DNA from: Rickettsiales bacterium UBA2645
Lineage (GTDB): Bacteria; Pseudomonadota; Alphaproteobacteria; Rickettsiales; UBA1997
Assembly: GCA_002359655.1 (NCBI GenBank)
Contig: DENL01000003.1
Span: 1-64,000 of the forward strand
Direction: 5' to 3'
DNA length: 64,000 bases
In this document: in pieces, positions 25,863-34,739 of the stretch
Layout of the letters: every line of letters begins with the position of its first letter
Position numbering within the stretch: the stretch's first letter is position 1
Position numbers and translations under genes: made by a program
The notes under the pieces: model-generated
What the model was told of the DNA's origin: nothing
The model's input: the letters and a program-made list of their open reading frames with translations, nothing else
The model's database searches: none

Positions 25863-27608
25863 TTACGTTCTTTTGTAGTTATTAAATTTACTGAGAGAGC
25901 AAATTTTTTCTTCAGAAAGATAGGGGAATTGATCTTGAATTGGCTTTCCCATTTCAAGCTTTGGCTCAATCAAAGTATTTTGATGCAGAATTATTTCTAT
26001 CACTACCGGTCCCTTGTAATCAAAAATTTCTTTCGTGATGTTATCAAGAGATTCAACTCTAAAATATTTTATACCGTAAGCCTCAACAACTTTTCTAAAG
26101 TCAGGGGTACTATAGCCTTTTCCAGTGGCTTCATACCTACTTTCAAAATACAAATCTTGAAACTGCTTTATAATCCCATACCCGTCATTATTAAGAATAA
26201 AAAGCTTTAGATTTAGGTTATAAAAATATGCAGTTTGAAGCTCTTGTATATTCATCTGGAATGACCCATCTCCTATGAAAGCAATAACTTCTCTTTGGGG
26301 CTTGTGCAATGCTCCACCTATTGCAGCTGGAAAAGAATAAGCCATTGGAGAGTTACCTCCAGCAGTGCAAAGGACCTGATTTGTTCTGTGAAATATTTGG
26401 AAAACCCAACATAAGCTTGCCCCAGTATCAGCGATGACCACTGCATCATCGCTAATCATTTTATTAATTTTTTGAACCACCAAATAAGGTGACAAGGTAT
26501 TGTTATTTTTAGAAAACTCACTTGCGTCTTTGCCAAAAAATTCTTTTTTCAAACTAGCTGCGTAATCAATCCAATCTTGGCTTGAATTAATAGAGACTAA
26601 TAAAATTTCTTTAACATGTTTTAAATTTAAGTGGATGGTTTTATAGCCTTCGTGCTTATATTTTTTGAGCTCTTCGCCATCGACATCAATCACACAAACC
26701 TTAGCTACCGGAGCAAATGATTTAGGATTTCCGGAGCGTTGTCTGTTATCTAATCTACTTCCAAGAACCAACAAAGTATCGCAATTTTGCACTAAAGAAT
26801 TTGCACCTCTATTGCCATAAACTCCTATCTGACCATGATAGTTTTTCATATTGTGATTGAAGTAAGTCATGCCATTCCAACTTGAAACAAAAGGAACTGA
26901 TGAATTTTCTTGTAACCATTTTACCACATCATTTTCGGCACCAGCAAGACCTACGCCAGCACCGAATAGAACAACTGGTCGCTTTGAATCTTTAAAAAAG
27001 TGTAAAATTTCTTGAGAAATTTTTTGTATTTCTTGCACAGATAATTTTTTTTCTACTGGCGCATTATAAATAATCTTATCACCAACTTCTTCTTTCTGCA
27101 CATTAATCGGAACATCAATCAAAACTGGTCCTTTGCGGTCAGAGATCGCAATATTATAAGCTTTTTCCAATTCTATTTTTAGTTCTTCACCGTTTTTAAC
27201 CTGCACCGCATATTTTGTAATTGGCTTAACAATATCGACTATATTGGTTTCTTGAAATCCAGCTTGTCTAACTTTTGTACCAATAAAATTTGCACTTTCG
27301 CCTTGGTTAACTTGCCCAGTGATATGAAAAGTTGGTATTGAATCGAAGTAAGAACAAGCAATACCAGTAACAAGATTTGTTGCGCCAGGACCAGAAGTTG
27401 CAACCGTGACACCAACTGTGCGATCAATTCTCCACAAAGAATCTGCAGCCATTGCAGCAGCTTGCTCATGTTGAAAACAAACGTAGTCAGTATTCGGATT
27501 TCTTCCAATCGCATCAACAATAAAAGCACAGGCTCCACCCGTTACTAGAAAAAATTTATCCGAACCCCTTTGGCGAAAAAATTCCGCGATATACTCTGCC
27601 CCAATCAT
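25863..27608 (-). CDS. Thiamine-diphosphate enzyme, acetolactate-synthase-like; candidate YerE-type sugar acetyltransferase
   Basis: A 581-residue three-domain ThDP enzyme. The catalytic Glu48 lies in CFQHEQAAAMAADSL, and the ThDP/Mg motif is GDGSFQMN...NNDGYG (about residues 447-476). The overall match is to acetolactate synthase large subunits, but no small regulatory subunit (ilvH) or other valine gene is near. It is the last gene of a sugar-nucleotide run containing rfbF, rfbG and an RfbH-like dehydratase, 18 bases after rfbF. In the known yersiniose pathway the ThDP flavoenzyme YerE transfers a two-carbon unit from pyruvate to C4 of CDP-4-keto-3,6-dideoxyglucose. That role is inferred here from context. 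True acetolactate synthase is the alternative. Confidence 0.8.
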   Translation of the reverse strand: MIGAEYIAEFFRQRGSDKFFLVTGGACAFIVDAIGRNPNTDYVCFQHEQAAAMAADSLWRIDRTVGVTVATSGPGATNLVTGIACSYFDSIPTFHITGQVNQGESANFIGTKVRQAGFQETNIVDIVKPITKYAVQVKNGEELKIELEKAYNIAISDRKGPVLIDVPINVQKEEVGDKIIYNAPVEKKLSVQEIQKISQEILHFFKDSKRPVVLFGAGVGLAGAENDVVKWLQENSSVPFVSSWNGMTYFNHNMKNYHGQIGVYGNRGANSLVQNCDTLLVLGSRLDNRQRSGNPKSFAPVAKVCVIDVDGEELKKYKHEGYKTIHLNLKHVKEILLVSINSSQDWIDYAASLKKEFFGKDASEFSKNNNTLSPYLVVQKINKMISDDAVVIADTGASLCWVFQIFHRTNQVLCTAGGNSPMAYSFPAAIGGALHKPQREVIAFIGDGSFQMNIQELQTAYFYNLNLKLFILNNDGYGIIKQFQDLYFESRYEATGKGYSTPDFRKVVEAYGIKYFRVESLDNITKEIFDYKGPVVIEIILHQNTLIEPKLEMGKPIQDQFPYLSEEKICSLSKFNNYKRT

Positions 27609-27626
27609 AGTTTTTATTGTTTAATG

Positions 27627-28406
27627 TTACCAAATTTTCCAAGGTGCCTTACAGCCATTCCAAAGGCTTTCTAAATGAATCTTATCGCGCTGCGTATCCA
27701 TCGCATACCAGAAATCTTCATGCTTGTATGACATTAGCTGATTGGCTGCGGCTAGATTTTTTAAAGGCTGCTGCTCTAGCATCACATCATCACCATCTGG
27801 AATGTAATCGAAAATTTTTTGTGAAAAAACGAAGAATCCACCATTGATGTAATTGCCATCGCCCGAAGGTTTTTCGTGAAAATTTTTTACCGTAGTATCG
27901 TCGTCAGAAATTTCTAGAACTCCAAATCTGCCAGCTGGCTTCACTGCTGTTAGCGTTGCAGCTTTGCCGTGAACTTTGTGAAACTCGATCGTCTTGGCAA
28001 TATCAACATCACAAACCCCGTCTCCGTAAGTTAGGCAGAAATTTTCTTCACCCTTTAAATAATCTTTAACTTTTTTAATGCGGGCTCCAGTCATTCTATT
28101 TTCACCAGTTTCAACCAAAGTCACTTTCCATTTTTCAGAATTATTATTGTGAATGGTATGAGTATTATTGGAAAGATCGTAAGTGACATCCGAAGTGTGA
28201 CGATAGTAATTAGCAAAATATTCTTTGATCATGTATCCTTTATAACCAAGACAAATCACGAAATCATTGATGCCATGAGCTGAGTAGATTTTCATAATAT
28301 GCCACAAAATCGGCTTGTTACCAACTTCAACCATCGGCTTTGGTTTAAAAGTTGTTTCTTCGCTAAGTCTTGTCCCAAGACCACCGGCCAGAATCACTGC
28401 TTTCAT
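27627..28406 (-). CDS. rfbF: Glucose-1-phosphate cytidylyltransferase
   Basis: Makes CDP-glucose from CTP and glucose-1-phosphate, the first step to CDP-dideoxyhexoses. At 259 residues it is the family size. The N-terminus MKAVILAGGLGTRLSEETTF, followed by KPKPMVEVGNKPILWHIMK, is diagnostic, as are YRHTSDVTYDLSNNTH, LTYGDGVCDVDI and the C-terminal YKHEDFWYAMDTQRDK. It overlaps the upstream SDR gene by four bases, so the two are coupled. rfbG lies in the same cluster. Also called ddhA in Yersinia. Confidence 0.95.
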   Translation of the reverse strand: MKAVILAGGLGTRLSEETTFKPKPMVEVGNKPILWHIMKIYSAHGINDFVICLGYKGYMIKEYFANYYRHTSDVTYDLSNNTHTIHNNNSEKWKVTLVETGENRMTGARIKKVKDYLKGEENFCLTYGDGVCDVDIAKTIEFHKVHGKAATLTAVKPAGRFGVLEISDDDTTVKNFHEKPSGDGNYINGGFFVFSQKIFDYIPDGDDVMLEQQPLKNLAAANQLMSYKHEDFWYAMDTQRDKIHLESLWNGCKAPWKIW

Positions 28407-29452
28407 AAACTGTTATTTTTTTGATACCAAAGAAAGGTACTTTTTATTGCTTTTTCAAGAGAGGTATATTGTTCCAAACCCAACTCCAGCTTAGCTTTCT
28501 CATTGCAAGAAATGTAGCGCGAGCTAGATGAAGTATTAAAACCTTGATTGTCAGAAAAGGCAATTTTTGATTTTGAAGAAAGGGTTTTTACAACTAATCC
28601 TGCTAGGTCTTCTATTAAAATTTCTTGCGAAGAACCAACGTTATAAACGGAATTGTTTGGCGCAGAAATTAAAATTCTCATCAGCCAAATCGCTAAATCA
28701 ATTGAGTAAAGATAGGAGCGATAGGTTTTGGATTTAGATTGAAGAATCACATCTTTATTATTTGCAACGTCACGAATAAAATTTCCGATCGCATAGTGAC
28801 CATCAAAATTCATATAGGGACCAACAAAACTGAAGCATCTAGCAACACTAGTTTGAACAGCGTAAGAGGAGGAATAAATTGAGCATAAAATCTCGCCCAA
28901 TCTTTTTGCCTCACCGTAAACTGAAGATATTTTTTGCAAGTCAGGAGCAGATAGATCGCTTTCCAAACGCAATTTCATATCCAGATTTTGAGCACCATAA
29001 ATTGCGCCAGAACTCAAATAAAGAAATCTACAACCCTTGTTGGATCTAGCAATTTCCAGCATATTTTGAGTGCCTAGGTAATTTTCTTCTAAAAATTTGT
29101 GGGGAGAATTTTTAAGTCTTTCTGAGGAAGTGTCGCAAGCGGCGTGAATTATGTAATCAACTTTGTCGTGAAAATCTTTTAACTGAGAAATGTTAGATTC
29201 AATCAAATTGATTTTTGAAGAACTAAGAATAGGAAATTTCTTTTTAAAAGATTCTAAGTTTCTTGAAACAGCATAAATCTTGATATTCAAACCATGCCTC
29301 CAATCAAGATGTAGAAGACATTCCAATAAGCATCGACCAAAAAACCCACTAGCACCAGAAACAAGAATTGACTTATCTCTTAATTCTCCAGGCAAGTCAA
29401 AGAGCTTGGTTTCAAAAAGCTCGAGATCAGATTTGTCGATTGAAAAATGCAT
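28403..29452 (-). CDS. NAD-dependent epimerase/dehydratase (extended SDR) of the dideoxy-sugar cluster
   Basis: A 349-residue extended short-chain dehydrogenase. The Rossmann motif is SGASGFFGRCLLE (about residue 32 on), and the active site is YLSSGAIYGA and later SVYGEAKRLGE (Tyr-x-x-x-Lys). ARCFSFVGPYM and VYNVGSSQEI are standard substrate-domain blocks. It sits between the RfbH-like and rfbF genes and overlaps both, so it is part of the same pathway. By position it could be the reductase that acts after the ThDP enzyme (YerF-like) or a C4 reductase giving another dideoxyhexose. The substrate cannot be read from the sequence. Confidence 0.85.
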   Translation of the reverse strand: MHFSIDKSDLELFETKLFDLPGELRDKSILVSGASGFFGRCLLECLLHLDWRHGLNIKIYAVSRNLESFKKKFPILSSSKINLIESNISQLKDFHDKVDYIIHAACDTSSERLKNSPHKFLEENYLGTQNMLEIARSNKGCRFLYLSSGAIYGAQNLDMKLRLESDLSAPDLQKISSVYGEAKRLGEILCSIYSSSYAVQTSVARCFSFVGPYMNFDGHYAIGNFIRDVANNKDVILQSKSKTYRSYLYSIDLAIWLMRILISAPNNSVYNVGSSQEILIEDLAGLVVKTLSSKSKIAFSDNQGFNTSSSSRYISCNEKAKLELGLEQYTSLEKAIKSTFLWYQKNNSL

Positions 29453-30657
29453 TAGATTTTAGTCTTCAAAAATTCTTCAATTGTGTTGTGCATATGAGCA
29501 ATCATTTCTCCATTCAACCCGTGATGACAAGCCAGTAAAACGCCACCACGCATAATATTATCAGAATTGTCTAAACTTGCCGCTTTTCTCATTTCAAGAT
29601 TTTTATAACCTGGTTGGCGAGTAATATTGCCAGTGAAAACTACACGGGTTTGGATATTTCTTTTTTCTAAATAGATTTGGAAATCACGACGCTCGAAAGG
29701 CGCGCTATCTTTGATTATAATTGGGAAAGCTAACCAACCAGTTCTGCAATTTGCGGTTTCTTGCGGCAGCGTGAAAAACTCTTCATATTTTTTGAAGAAG
29801 TTGGTTTGAGTTTGATAATTTTTGCGACGAGTTTCGATATTATGCTCTAAATCTTCTAACTGCTTCAAACCAAAGGCAGCACCGATTTCTGAGCCTTCTA
29901 AATTATATCCGATAGTTTCAAAAACAAATTTCGCGTCATATTTGATGCCATCAATATCAACATTAAAGCGGTTTTCAATCGCTTCTGATTTTTCATCAAA
30001 AATTGATGAACTACGGCCCCAAGAGCGCAGCAATTTAGATTTTCTCAGCTGTTCATCATCATTTATACATAAAGCTCCGCCGTTGCCGGCACAGTTGATA
30101 ATATGTGAACCATAAAAGCTGGTAATAGACATATCAGACCAAGTTCCACTTGATTTGCCATTTAAAGTTGCACCCAAAGTGTCGGCCGAGTCTTCGATGA
30201 CTTTCAGATTATATTTTTTAGCAATTGCAGCAATTTTGTCCCACTCACAAAGATTGCCCATTAAATTGGGAGCAACGATTGCCACGGTTTTATCCGAAAT
30301 CATTTCTTCAATTTTTGTGACATCAATACAGTAATCAGAAACACCGACATCAACAAAAACCGGCACTAAACCATTTTTTACAATACAGCCGACAGTGGTT
30401 GAGAATGTTAGAGCTGGCGTAATTACTTCACTTCCCATTTTAAAACCAAAAGCTTCCATACCGATATAAAGCGCTGAAGAGCCCGAGTTGACATAAAGAC
30501 AATGTTTTTTGTCAAAAAGCGCAGCGATTTTTGCTTCAAATTCGCGGGCATATTTACCCATTTGCGTACCTTCTTGCAGGCATTTTACCACGGCGTCAAT
30601 TTCTTTTTGTCCGTAAACAGTTTTTGCATAGGAAACACTAATATCTTGACTAGTCAT
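29452..30657 (-). CDS. RfbH/ColD-like sugar 3-dehydratase (PLP, DegT family) lacking iron-sulfur cysteines
   Basis: A 401-residue DegT/DnrJ/EryC1-family protein. The residue that is the PLP-binding Lys in aminotransferases is His185 here (SFYGSHIINCAGNGG). That change marks the C3-dehydratases RfbH (E1) and ColD, which use PMP. The blocks IGYNLEGSEIGAAFGLKQLE, TRVVFTGNITRQPGY and HHGLNGEMI align with RfbH. However, the loop after SWGR (residues 211-232) has none of the clustered cysteines that hold the 2Fe-2S centre of RfbH. ColD also works without such a centre and needs no reductase partner. With rfbF and rfbG alongside, the substrate is probably CDP-4-keto-6-deoxyglucose. Calling it plainly RfbH would overstate the evidence. 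Confidence 0.85.
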   Translation of the reverse strand: MTSQDISVSYAKTVYGQKEIDAVVKCLQEGTQMGKYAREFEAKIAALFDKKHCLYVNSGSSALYIGMEAFGFKMGSEVITPALTFSTTVGCIVKNGLVPVFVDVGVSDYCIDVTKIEEMISDKTVAIVAPNLMGNLCEWDKIAAIAKKYNLKVIEDSADTLGATLNGKSSGTWSDMSITSFYGSHIINCAGNGGALCINDDEQLRKSKLLRSWGRSSSIFDEKSEAIENRFNVDIDGIKYDAKFVFETIGYNLEGSEIGAAFGLKQLEDLEHNIETRRKNYQTQTNFFKKYEEFFTLPQETANCRTGWLAFPIIIKDSAPFERRDFQIYLEKRNIQTRVVFTGNITRQPGYKNLEMRKAASLDNSDNIMRGGVLLACHHGLNGEMIAHMHNTIEEFLKTKI

Positions 30658-30660
30658 TGT

Positions 30661-31785
30661 TTAACTAATTTTGAGTTTGATCAGGAGAAAATAATCGGTG
30701 AGAAAATTCTTAAGCGTTGTCAGTCTTTTTCTTGAAGAGCTCAAAAATTTTTGCATTGGATTTTTGGGGCATGCTGTTTCAAGATTTTCTTTTTGCAATA
30801 AGAAAAACCGCTCTTTTTTTACTTTCATTTTTTTTGGGTTTAGTGCAACCGAATCATTCTCTATAATATCCGAAATCAGGTTGAATGCATTATATTTGTC
30901 CATCACCAAATCTCTTGCTAAAAATAGTTGCTCAAAATTTTTCTCATAAAAATTTTCAAAAATTAATTTTTCAATTTTAGCAATTGCAGTTTTGGGATAT
31001 TTAATATCGATCTCTGTAACTTGAGCATCAGTAAAATAATTGTTAATATTGGTAGCACCACAATAAATTGGATGAGTCAGAACCATCAAAGGATCTATCA
31101 ATTTTTCAGTCCAATAATCCGGTGATTGGGAATTTTCTAAAGCAATGTGATATTTATAAGGCGCGATTCCTTGCCATTTACTATCAATTGGTCTTACTCC
31201 AATTCCGAACCAATCGATCTTGTCTTTGAAGTGATTTTTTAATTTTTGACAAAAGTTAAAGCGCGCTTTGTGACCTTGAGTAAAGATTTTATTAGAACAA
31301 AAAACTGATAAAAGCTTTTCTTTCTTGATCTGACGCAGGTTTTTAAAATCGTTATAACCAAGTCCATCACCTTGCCATTTTTGAAATTCTTCTTTTGACT
31401 TAATTGGACTACCACCGTCAATCCACCAATTTATTGGGGGCCGACAAGGAAAAGCTCTATTATGTTTGAAATTTTCTTGCGAGCTATAAACGCGACCGAA
31501 TTGTTTTACAAAATCTGACGAATCGTCGTAAGATTTGATAGATCTGGGTTCACCAGTCATTAAAATTATGTTTCGTGGATCAACTTCGCATTCTTCTTCA
31601 TCAAACTCTATGTCACCAATTATGATCCAGTGATCAGCTTTTTTTATTGTCGTATCATTCCAAAAAAATTGGCAATTTTTCCAGATATTACTGCGAGATG
31701 GTAAGAACTTGAAAACCATTGGGTTACTGTGATCAGGCCATGATAAGGTTGATCCAGCACAGCTGATTTTAACAATCTTCATCAA
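30661..31785 (-). CDS. GT10-family (fucosyltransferase-like) glycosyltransferase
   Basis: A 374-residue protein. The diagnostic GT10 block is present at about residues 205-250: YKYHIALENSQSPDYWTEKL, then a PLMVLTHPIYCGATNI stretch, equivalent to the alpha-1,3-fucosyltransferase motif with FENS and YxTEK. The N-terminal half is unlike better-known members. GT10 enzymes use GDP-fucose, and the GDP-fucose synthase gene fcl lies 3 kb upstream in the same run, which supports a fucose donor. The last 70 residues are basic with a hydrophobic end, probably for membrane contact. Confidence 0.82.
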   Translation of the reverse strand: MMKIVKISCAGSTLSWPDHSNPMVFKFLPSRSNIWKNCQFFWNDTTIKKADHWIIIGDIEFDEEECEVDPRNIILMTGEPRSIKSYDDSSDFVKQFGRVYSSQENFKHNRAFPCRPPINWWIDGGSPIKSKEEFQKWQGDGLGYNDFKNLRQIKKEKLLSVFCSNKIFTQGHKARFNFCQKLKNHFKDKIDWFGIGVRPIDSKWQGIAPYKYHIALENSQSPDYWTEKLIDPLMVLTHPIYCGATNINNYFTDAQVTEIDIKYPKTAIAKIEKLIFENFYEKNFEQLFLARDLVMDKYNAFNLISDIIENDSVALNPKKMKVKKERFFLLQKENLETACPKNPMQKFLSSSRKRLTTLKNFLTDYFLLIKLKIS

Positions 31786-31787
31786 AT

Positions 31788-32627
31788 TTAATCTCCGAAT
31801 CTTTTTCTTAATTTTTTACACGCTTTAGCAACTAAAAATATCTTACCAAAAACACCAAAACCGCGCGAACTGCATTTTTTTAAAATATCAATTTGATCAA
31901 GCTGCATCTGCTTTCTTGAAGCATCAATTTTATTTTGAGCATTACCTAAAGATTTTTGCCAAGCCTTAACATGATCAGCATCAGAAAATGATAACTTAGT
32001 TTGGCGCCAGTTGTAAATTGAGCGAGAAGCGTAAAGTAATCTTCCTTCACGCGCCATATTACAAACAAAAACATGGTCATTACCAAGCATTGCTCTCATC
32101 GGATATTTTTGCGCAATTTCTGTACGATAAATTCCAAACAAGGCAGAAACATCGTGAAGATGAGCAATCAAACAATAAACGCGTTGAGCTGGAAAGTCTG
32201 AAGCTAAACGATCGGCATACCAAAAATCATAAATTCCAATTTCTAAATCATCATTATCAACATGACGACAGGCTGGATAACAACCAACAGCATCAGTATT
32301 TTCAAGCATGTGAAGTATGTGACTAGAATAGCCTTCATCAAGATAATCATGACCTCCGCTCCACATAAAATATTTTGTTTTGGCTTGAGCCAAAACAAAA
32401 TTAAAATTCCATGTTCCACCCTGATTTTCTTGGTGGCGGATATAAATCAAATTTGAGTATTTTTTTGCTAATTCTTCGCAAATTTTTTGCGTATCGTCTG
32501 TTGAAGCGTTATCAGAAATAATCACTCGCGCTGCCTGATTGATACAACTGTCAATAGTTTTTCTTATATACTTACCCTCGTTATAAGCAGGAATACCAAT
32601 GGTTAACAACTCTTTGTAGTATTTCAT
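31788..32627 (-). CDS. Glycosyltransferase family 2
   Basis: A 279-residue GT-A protein. LLTIGIPAYNEGKYIRKTID, VIISDNASTDDTQKICE and the QGGTWNFNFVLAQAKTKYFM region are the standard nucleotide-sugar fold. The usual DXD is replaced by WSGGHDYLD (about residues 90-98). ALFGIYRTE is a typical acceptor-side block. It lies within the glycan cluster, with only 2 bases to each neighbour, so it is co-transcribed. The sugar added is unknown. Confidence 0.85.
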   Translation of the reverse strand: MKYYKELLTIGIPAYNEGKYIRKTIDSCINQAARVIISDNASTDDTQKICEELAKKYSNLIYIRHQENQGGTWNFNFVLAQAKTKYFMWSGGHDYLDEGYSSHILHMLENTDAVGCYPACRHVDNDDLEIGIYDFWYADRLASDFPAQRVYCLIAHLHDVSALFGIYRTEIAQKYPMRAMLGNDHVFVCNMAREGRLLYASRSIYNWRQTKLSFSDADHVKAWQKSLGNAQNKIDASRKQMQLDQIDILKKCSSRGFGVFGKIFLVAKACKKLRKRFGD

Positions 32628-32629
32628 AG

Positions 32630-33676
32630 CTAAAATAATTTTAATCTTTTTTCCAACTCTTCTAAATCAACGATCATGTCGGTATGAAATTCATTGATAT
32701 AGAAATTATTTTGATCAATCTCACAATGTTGGTAGTCATGCTCTAAACCACAAGCCTGCGATAATTCGCTAAACCATGTACCACCATTTTTATCTCCATA
32801 TTCCTTTTTAGGATATAGTTCTAAAACTTTAGTATCCTCTCGGGCAAACATGATATTAGTTAAATTAGATCCGCATTGACTTACAATATAATCAGCATTG
32901 TAGACTATCGCTACACCATCTTCGAAATTAAAATCTTCCATATTAACAATTGCAAAACCATATCTGAGCAATAGTTGATCAACATCTTTTTGATTAAGAA
33001 TAATCCTCTTCTTCTGTCTGCTGCGAGAAATAAATATTTTTTTCCCTAAATTAAAATCTAATTTGTTATGCAACTTACAATAATTCAACATCTCATCCCT
33101 TAGATCTATAATAGCTGAATCATGGGTAGTATTGATTAAACTACCTCCCAAAGCACAAGAAACAAAAAACATTTGGCTTGATTTTACCACCTCTTTTTTA
33201 TCAATAATAATGAGCTGATTCTCTTCTATTCCAAGCATCTTAAGAGATGAGAGACAAAAATTATTCTTATAGTAATTAATAGGAATGACAATTTTAAAAT
33301 TACTTTTAATGATTTTTTTAGCCAAAGAAATCCTAACCATCATATCGCATAACCAGTGATAATACATCACATGAAAACTATCATAAACCACCAACACTGG
33401 ATCTTTCTCGACCTTTAACTTTGCCTTCAAATATTTAACTAACCGCTTTTGTTTTTTATAGAAACTAGATTCATGGTCAGAAAGAGTTTCTTTCATCCAT
33501 CTTAGGCCACGAAATATTACTCCATTTGAATCAACCGAAGCTTCACCATAATCAAATAGTTTAATTTCCTTGGTTTTTCCTAAATAAGAAATTTTTTGAG
33601 AATAATTTGATGGTAATACCCTCTTAATAGTGACTTCTGGCAGTAAAACTTGCGAACTTGTTCTTCTATTTATCAT
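32630..33676 (-). CDS. Glycosyltransferase family 61 (DUF563)
   Basis: A 348-residue protein with GT61 hallmarks: VYDSFHVMYYHWLCDMMVRI in the first half, KIFISRSRQKKR in the middle, and VSQCGSNLTNIMFAREDTKV in the last third. It ends with a charged tail. GT61 enzymes are mostly known from eukaryotes (xylosyl- or GlcNAc-transferases), with bacterial members in LPS loci. It overlaps rfbG by four bases and precedes the GT2 gene, so it belongs to the glycan operon. Specificity is unknown. Confidence 0.82.
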   Translation of the reverse strand: MINRRTSSQVLLPEVTIKRVLPSNYSQKISYLGKTKEIKLFDYGEASVDSNGVIFRGLRWMKETLSDHESSFYKKQKRLVKYLKAKLKVEKDPVLVVYDSFHVMYYHWLCDMMVRISLAKKIIKSNFKIVIPINYYKNNFCLSSLKMLGIEENQLIIIDKKEVVKSSQMFFVSCALGGSLINTTHDSAIIDLRDEMLNYCKLHNKLDFNLGKKIFISRSRQKKRIILNQKDVDQLLLRYGFAIVNMEDFNFEDGVAIVYNADYIVSQCGSNLTNIMFAREDTKVLELYPKKEYGDKNGGTWFSELSQACGLEHDYQHCEIDQNNFYINEFHTDMIVDLEELEKRLKLF

Positions 33677-34737
33677 TCTTTTATAAAATTTTGGATTTGA
33701 GCAATGGTGAAGTTTTTAACATCGAGAGGAGTTTTTAAGTAATTCTTATACCAATCCGCTGTCCATTTAATTGTTTCTTCAAAAGATAACTTTGGATGCC
33801 AATTTAATTCAGATTTAGCGCGACCATTATCTAGTTTTAAAATTCCCGCTTCATGCAATTTATTCTCATCTTCACTGATTTTGTAAGAACCCGTTTCAAG
33901 ATTTTGTAATAATAATTTCGTTAAATTTTCTACATTAACTTCCGCCGCAGAATTTGGGCCAAAATTATAAGCTTTGGCAAAAGCATCTTTTTTTTCGTAA
34001 AGATTTTTAGTCAGAATTAAATAACCAAAAAGTGGCTCTAAAACATATTGCCAAGGTCTGATTGATTTTGGTGAGCGCAACTCAACTTCTTTTTGATCAC
34101 GAATTGCTCGAAAAATATCGGGAATGATACGATCAACCGAAAAATCGCCGCCGCCAATAACATTGCCGGCCCGAACTGAAGCAATAGCAATGCCTTCTTT
34201 TTGAAAAAAAGAACGACGATAAGATGAAGTTAAAATTTCAGCGCAAGCCTTACTTGATGAATATGGATCATAGCCGCCAAGTGAATCTTCTTCTTTATAA
34301 GAATAATCGATTTCTTTATTTTCGTAACATTTATCAGTAGTGATATTGGTGATCACCTTAACGCTACCAGATTTTCTTGCTGCTTCAAAAACATTGAGAG
34401 TGCCAATCACGTTGGTTTCATAAGTTTTACGCGGATCAAAATAAGAGTCGCGTACCAAGGGCTGCGCTGCCATGTGAATAATAATTTCTGGCTGAAAATT
34501 TTTTACCACTGAAGCGATCTCATCAGCATGACGAATATCACCAATGACAGATTTTTCCAATACTTCACCAACTTTTGCTAAATTAAAAAGACTTTCATAA
34601 TCCGCCTTCAAAGCAAAACCACAAACTTTTGCACCCATGATTTCAAGCCACAAAGAAAGCCATGCGCCTTTGAAACCAGTATGACCAGTCAACAATATTT
34701 TTTTACCAGAGTAAAAATTTTTAAGATTTATGTTCAT
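33673..34737 (-). CDS. rfbG: CDP-glucose 4,6-dehydratase
   Basis: Second step of CDP-dideoxyhexose synthesis: CDP-glucose to CDP-4-keto-6-deoxyglucose, using bound NAD. At 354 residues it matches the family. Visible motifs are LLTGHTGFKGAWLSLWLEIM at the start, HMAAQPLVRDSYFDPRKTYE, the active-site Tyr and Lys in YDPYSSSKACAE, and VRAGNVIGGGDFS with RIIPDIFRA. It is two genes below the start of the glycan cluster, with fcl 2 bases upstream. Known as ddhB in Yersinia. Confidence 0.95.
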   Translation of the reverse strand: MNINLKNFYSGKKILLTGHTGFKGAWLSLWLEIMGAKVCGFALKADYESLFNLAKVGEVLEKSVIGDIRHADEIASVVKNFQPEIIIHMAAQPLVRDSYFDPRKTYETNVIGTLNVFEAARKSGSVKVITNITTDKCYENKEIDYSYKEEDSLGGYDPYSSSKACAEILTSSYRRSFFQKEGIAIASVRAGNVIGGGDFSVDRIIPDIFRAIRDQKEVELRSPKSIRPWQYVLEPLFGYLILTKNLYEKKDAFAKAYNFGPNSAAEVNVENLTKLLLQNLETGSYKISEDENKLHEAGILKLDNGRAKSELNWHPKLSFEETIKWTADWYKNYLKTPLDVKNFTIAQIQNFIKE

Positions 34738-34739
34738 CT

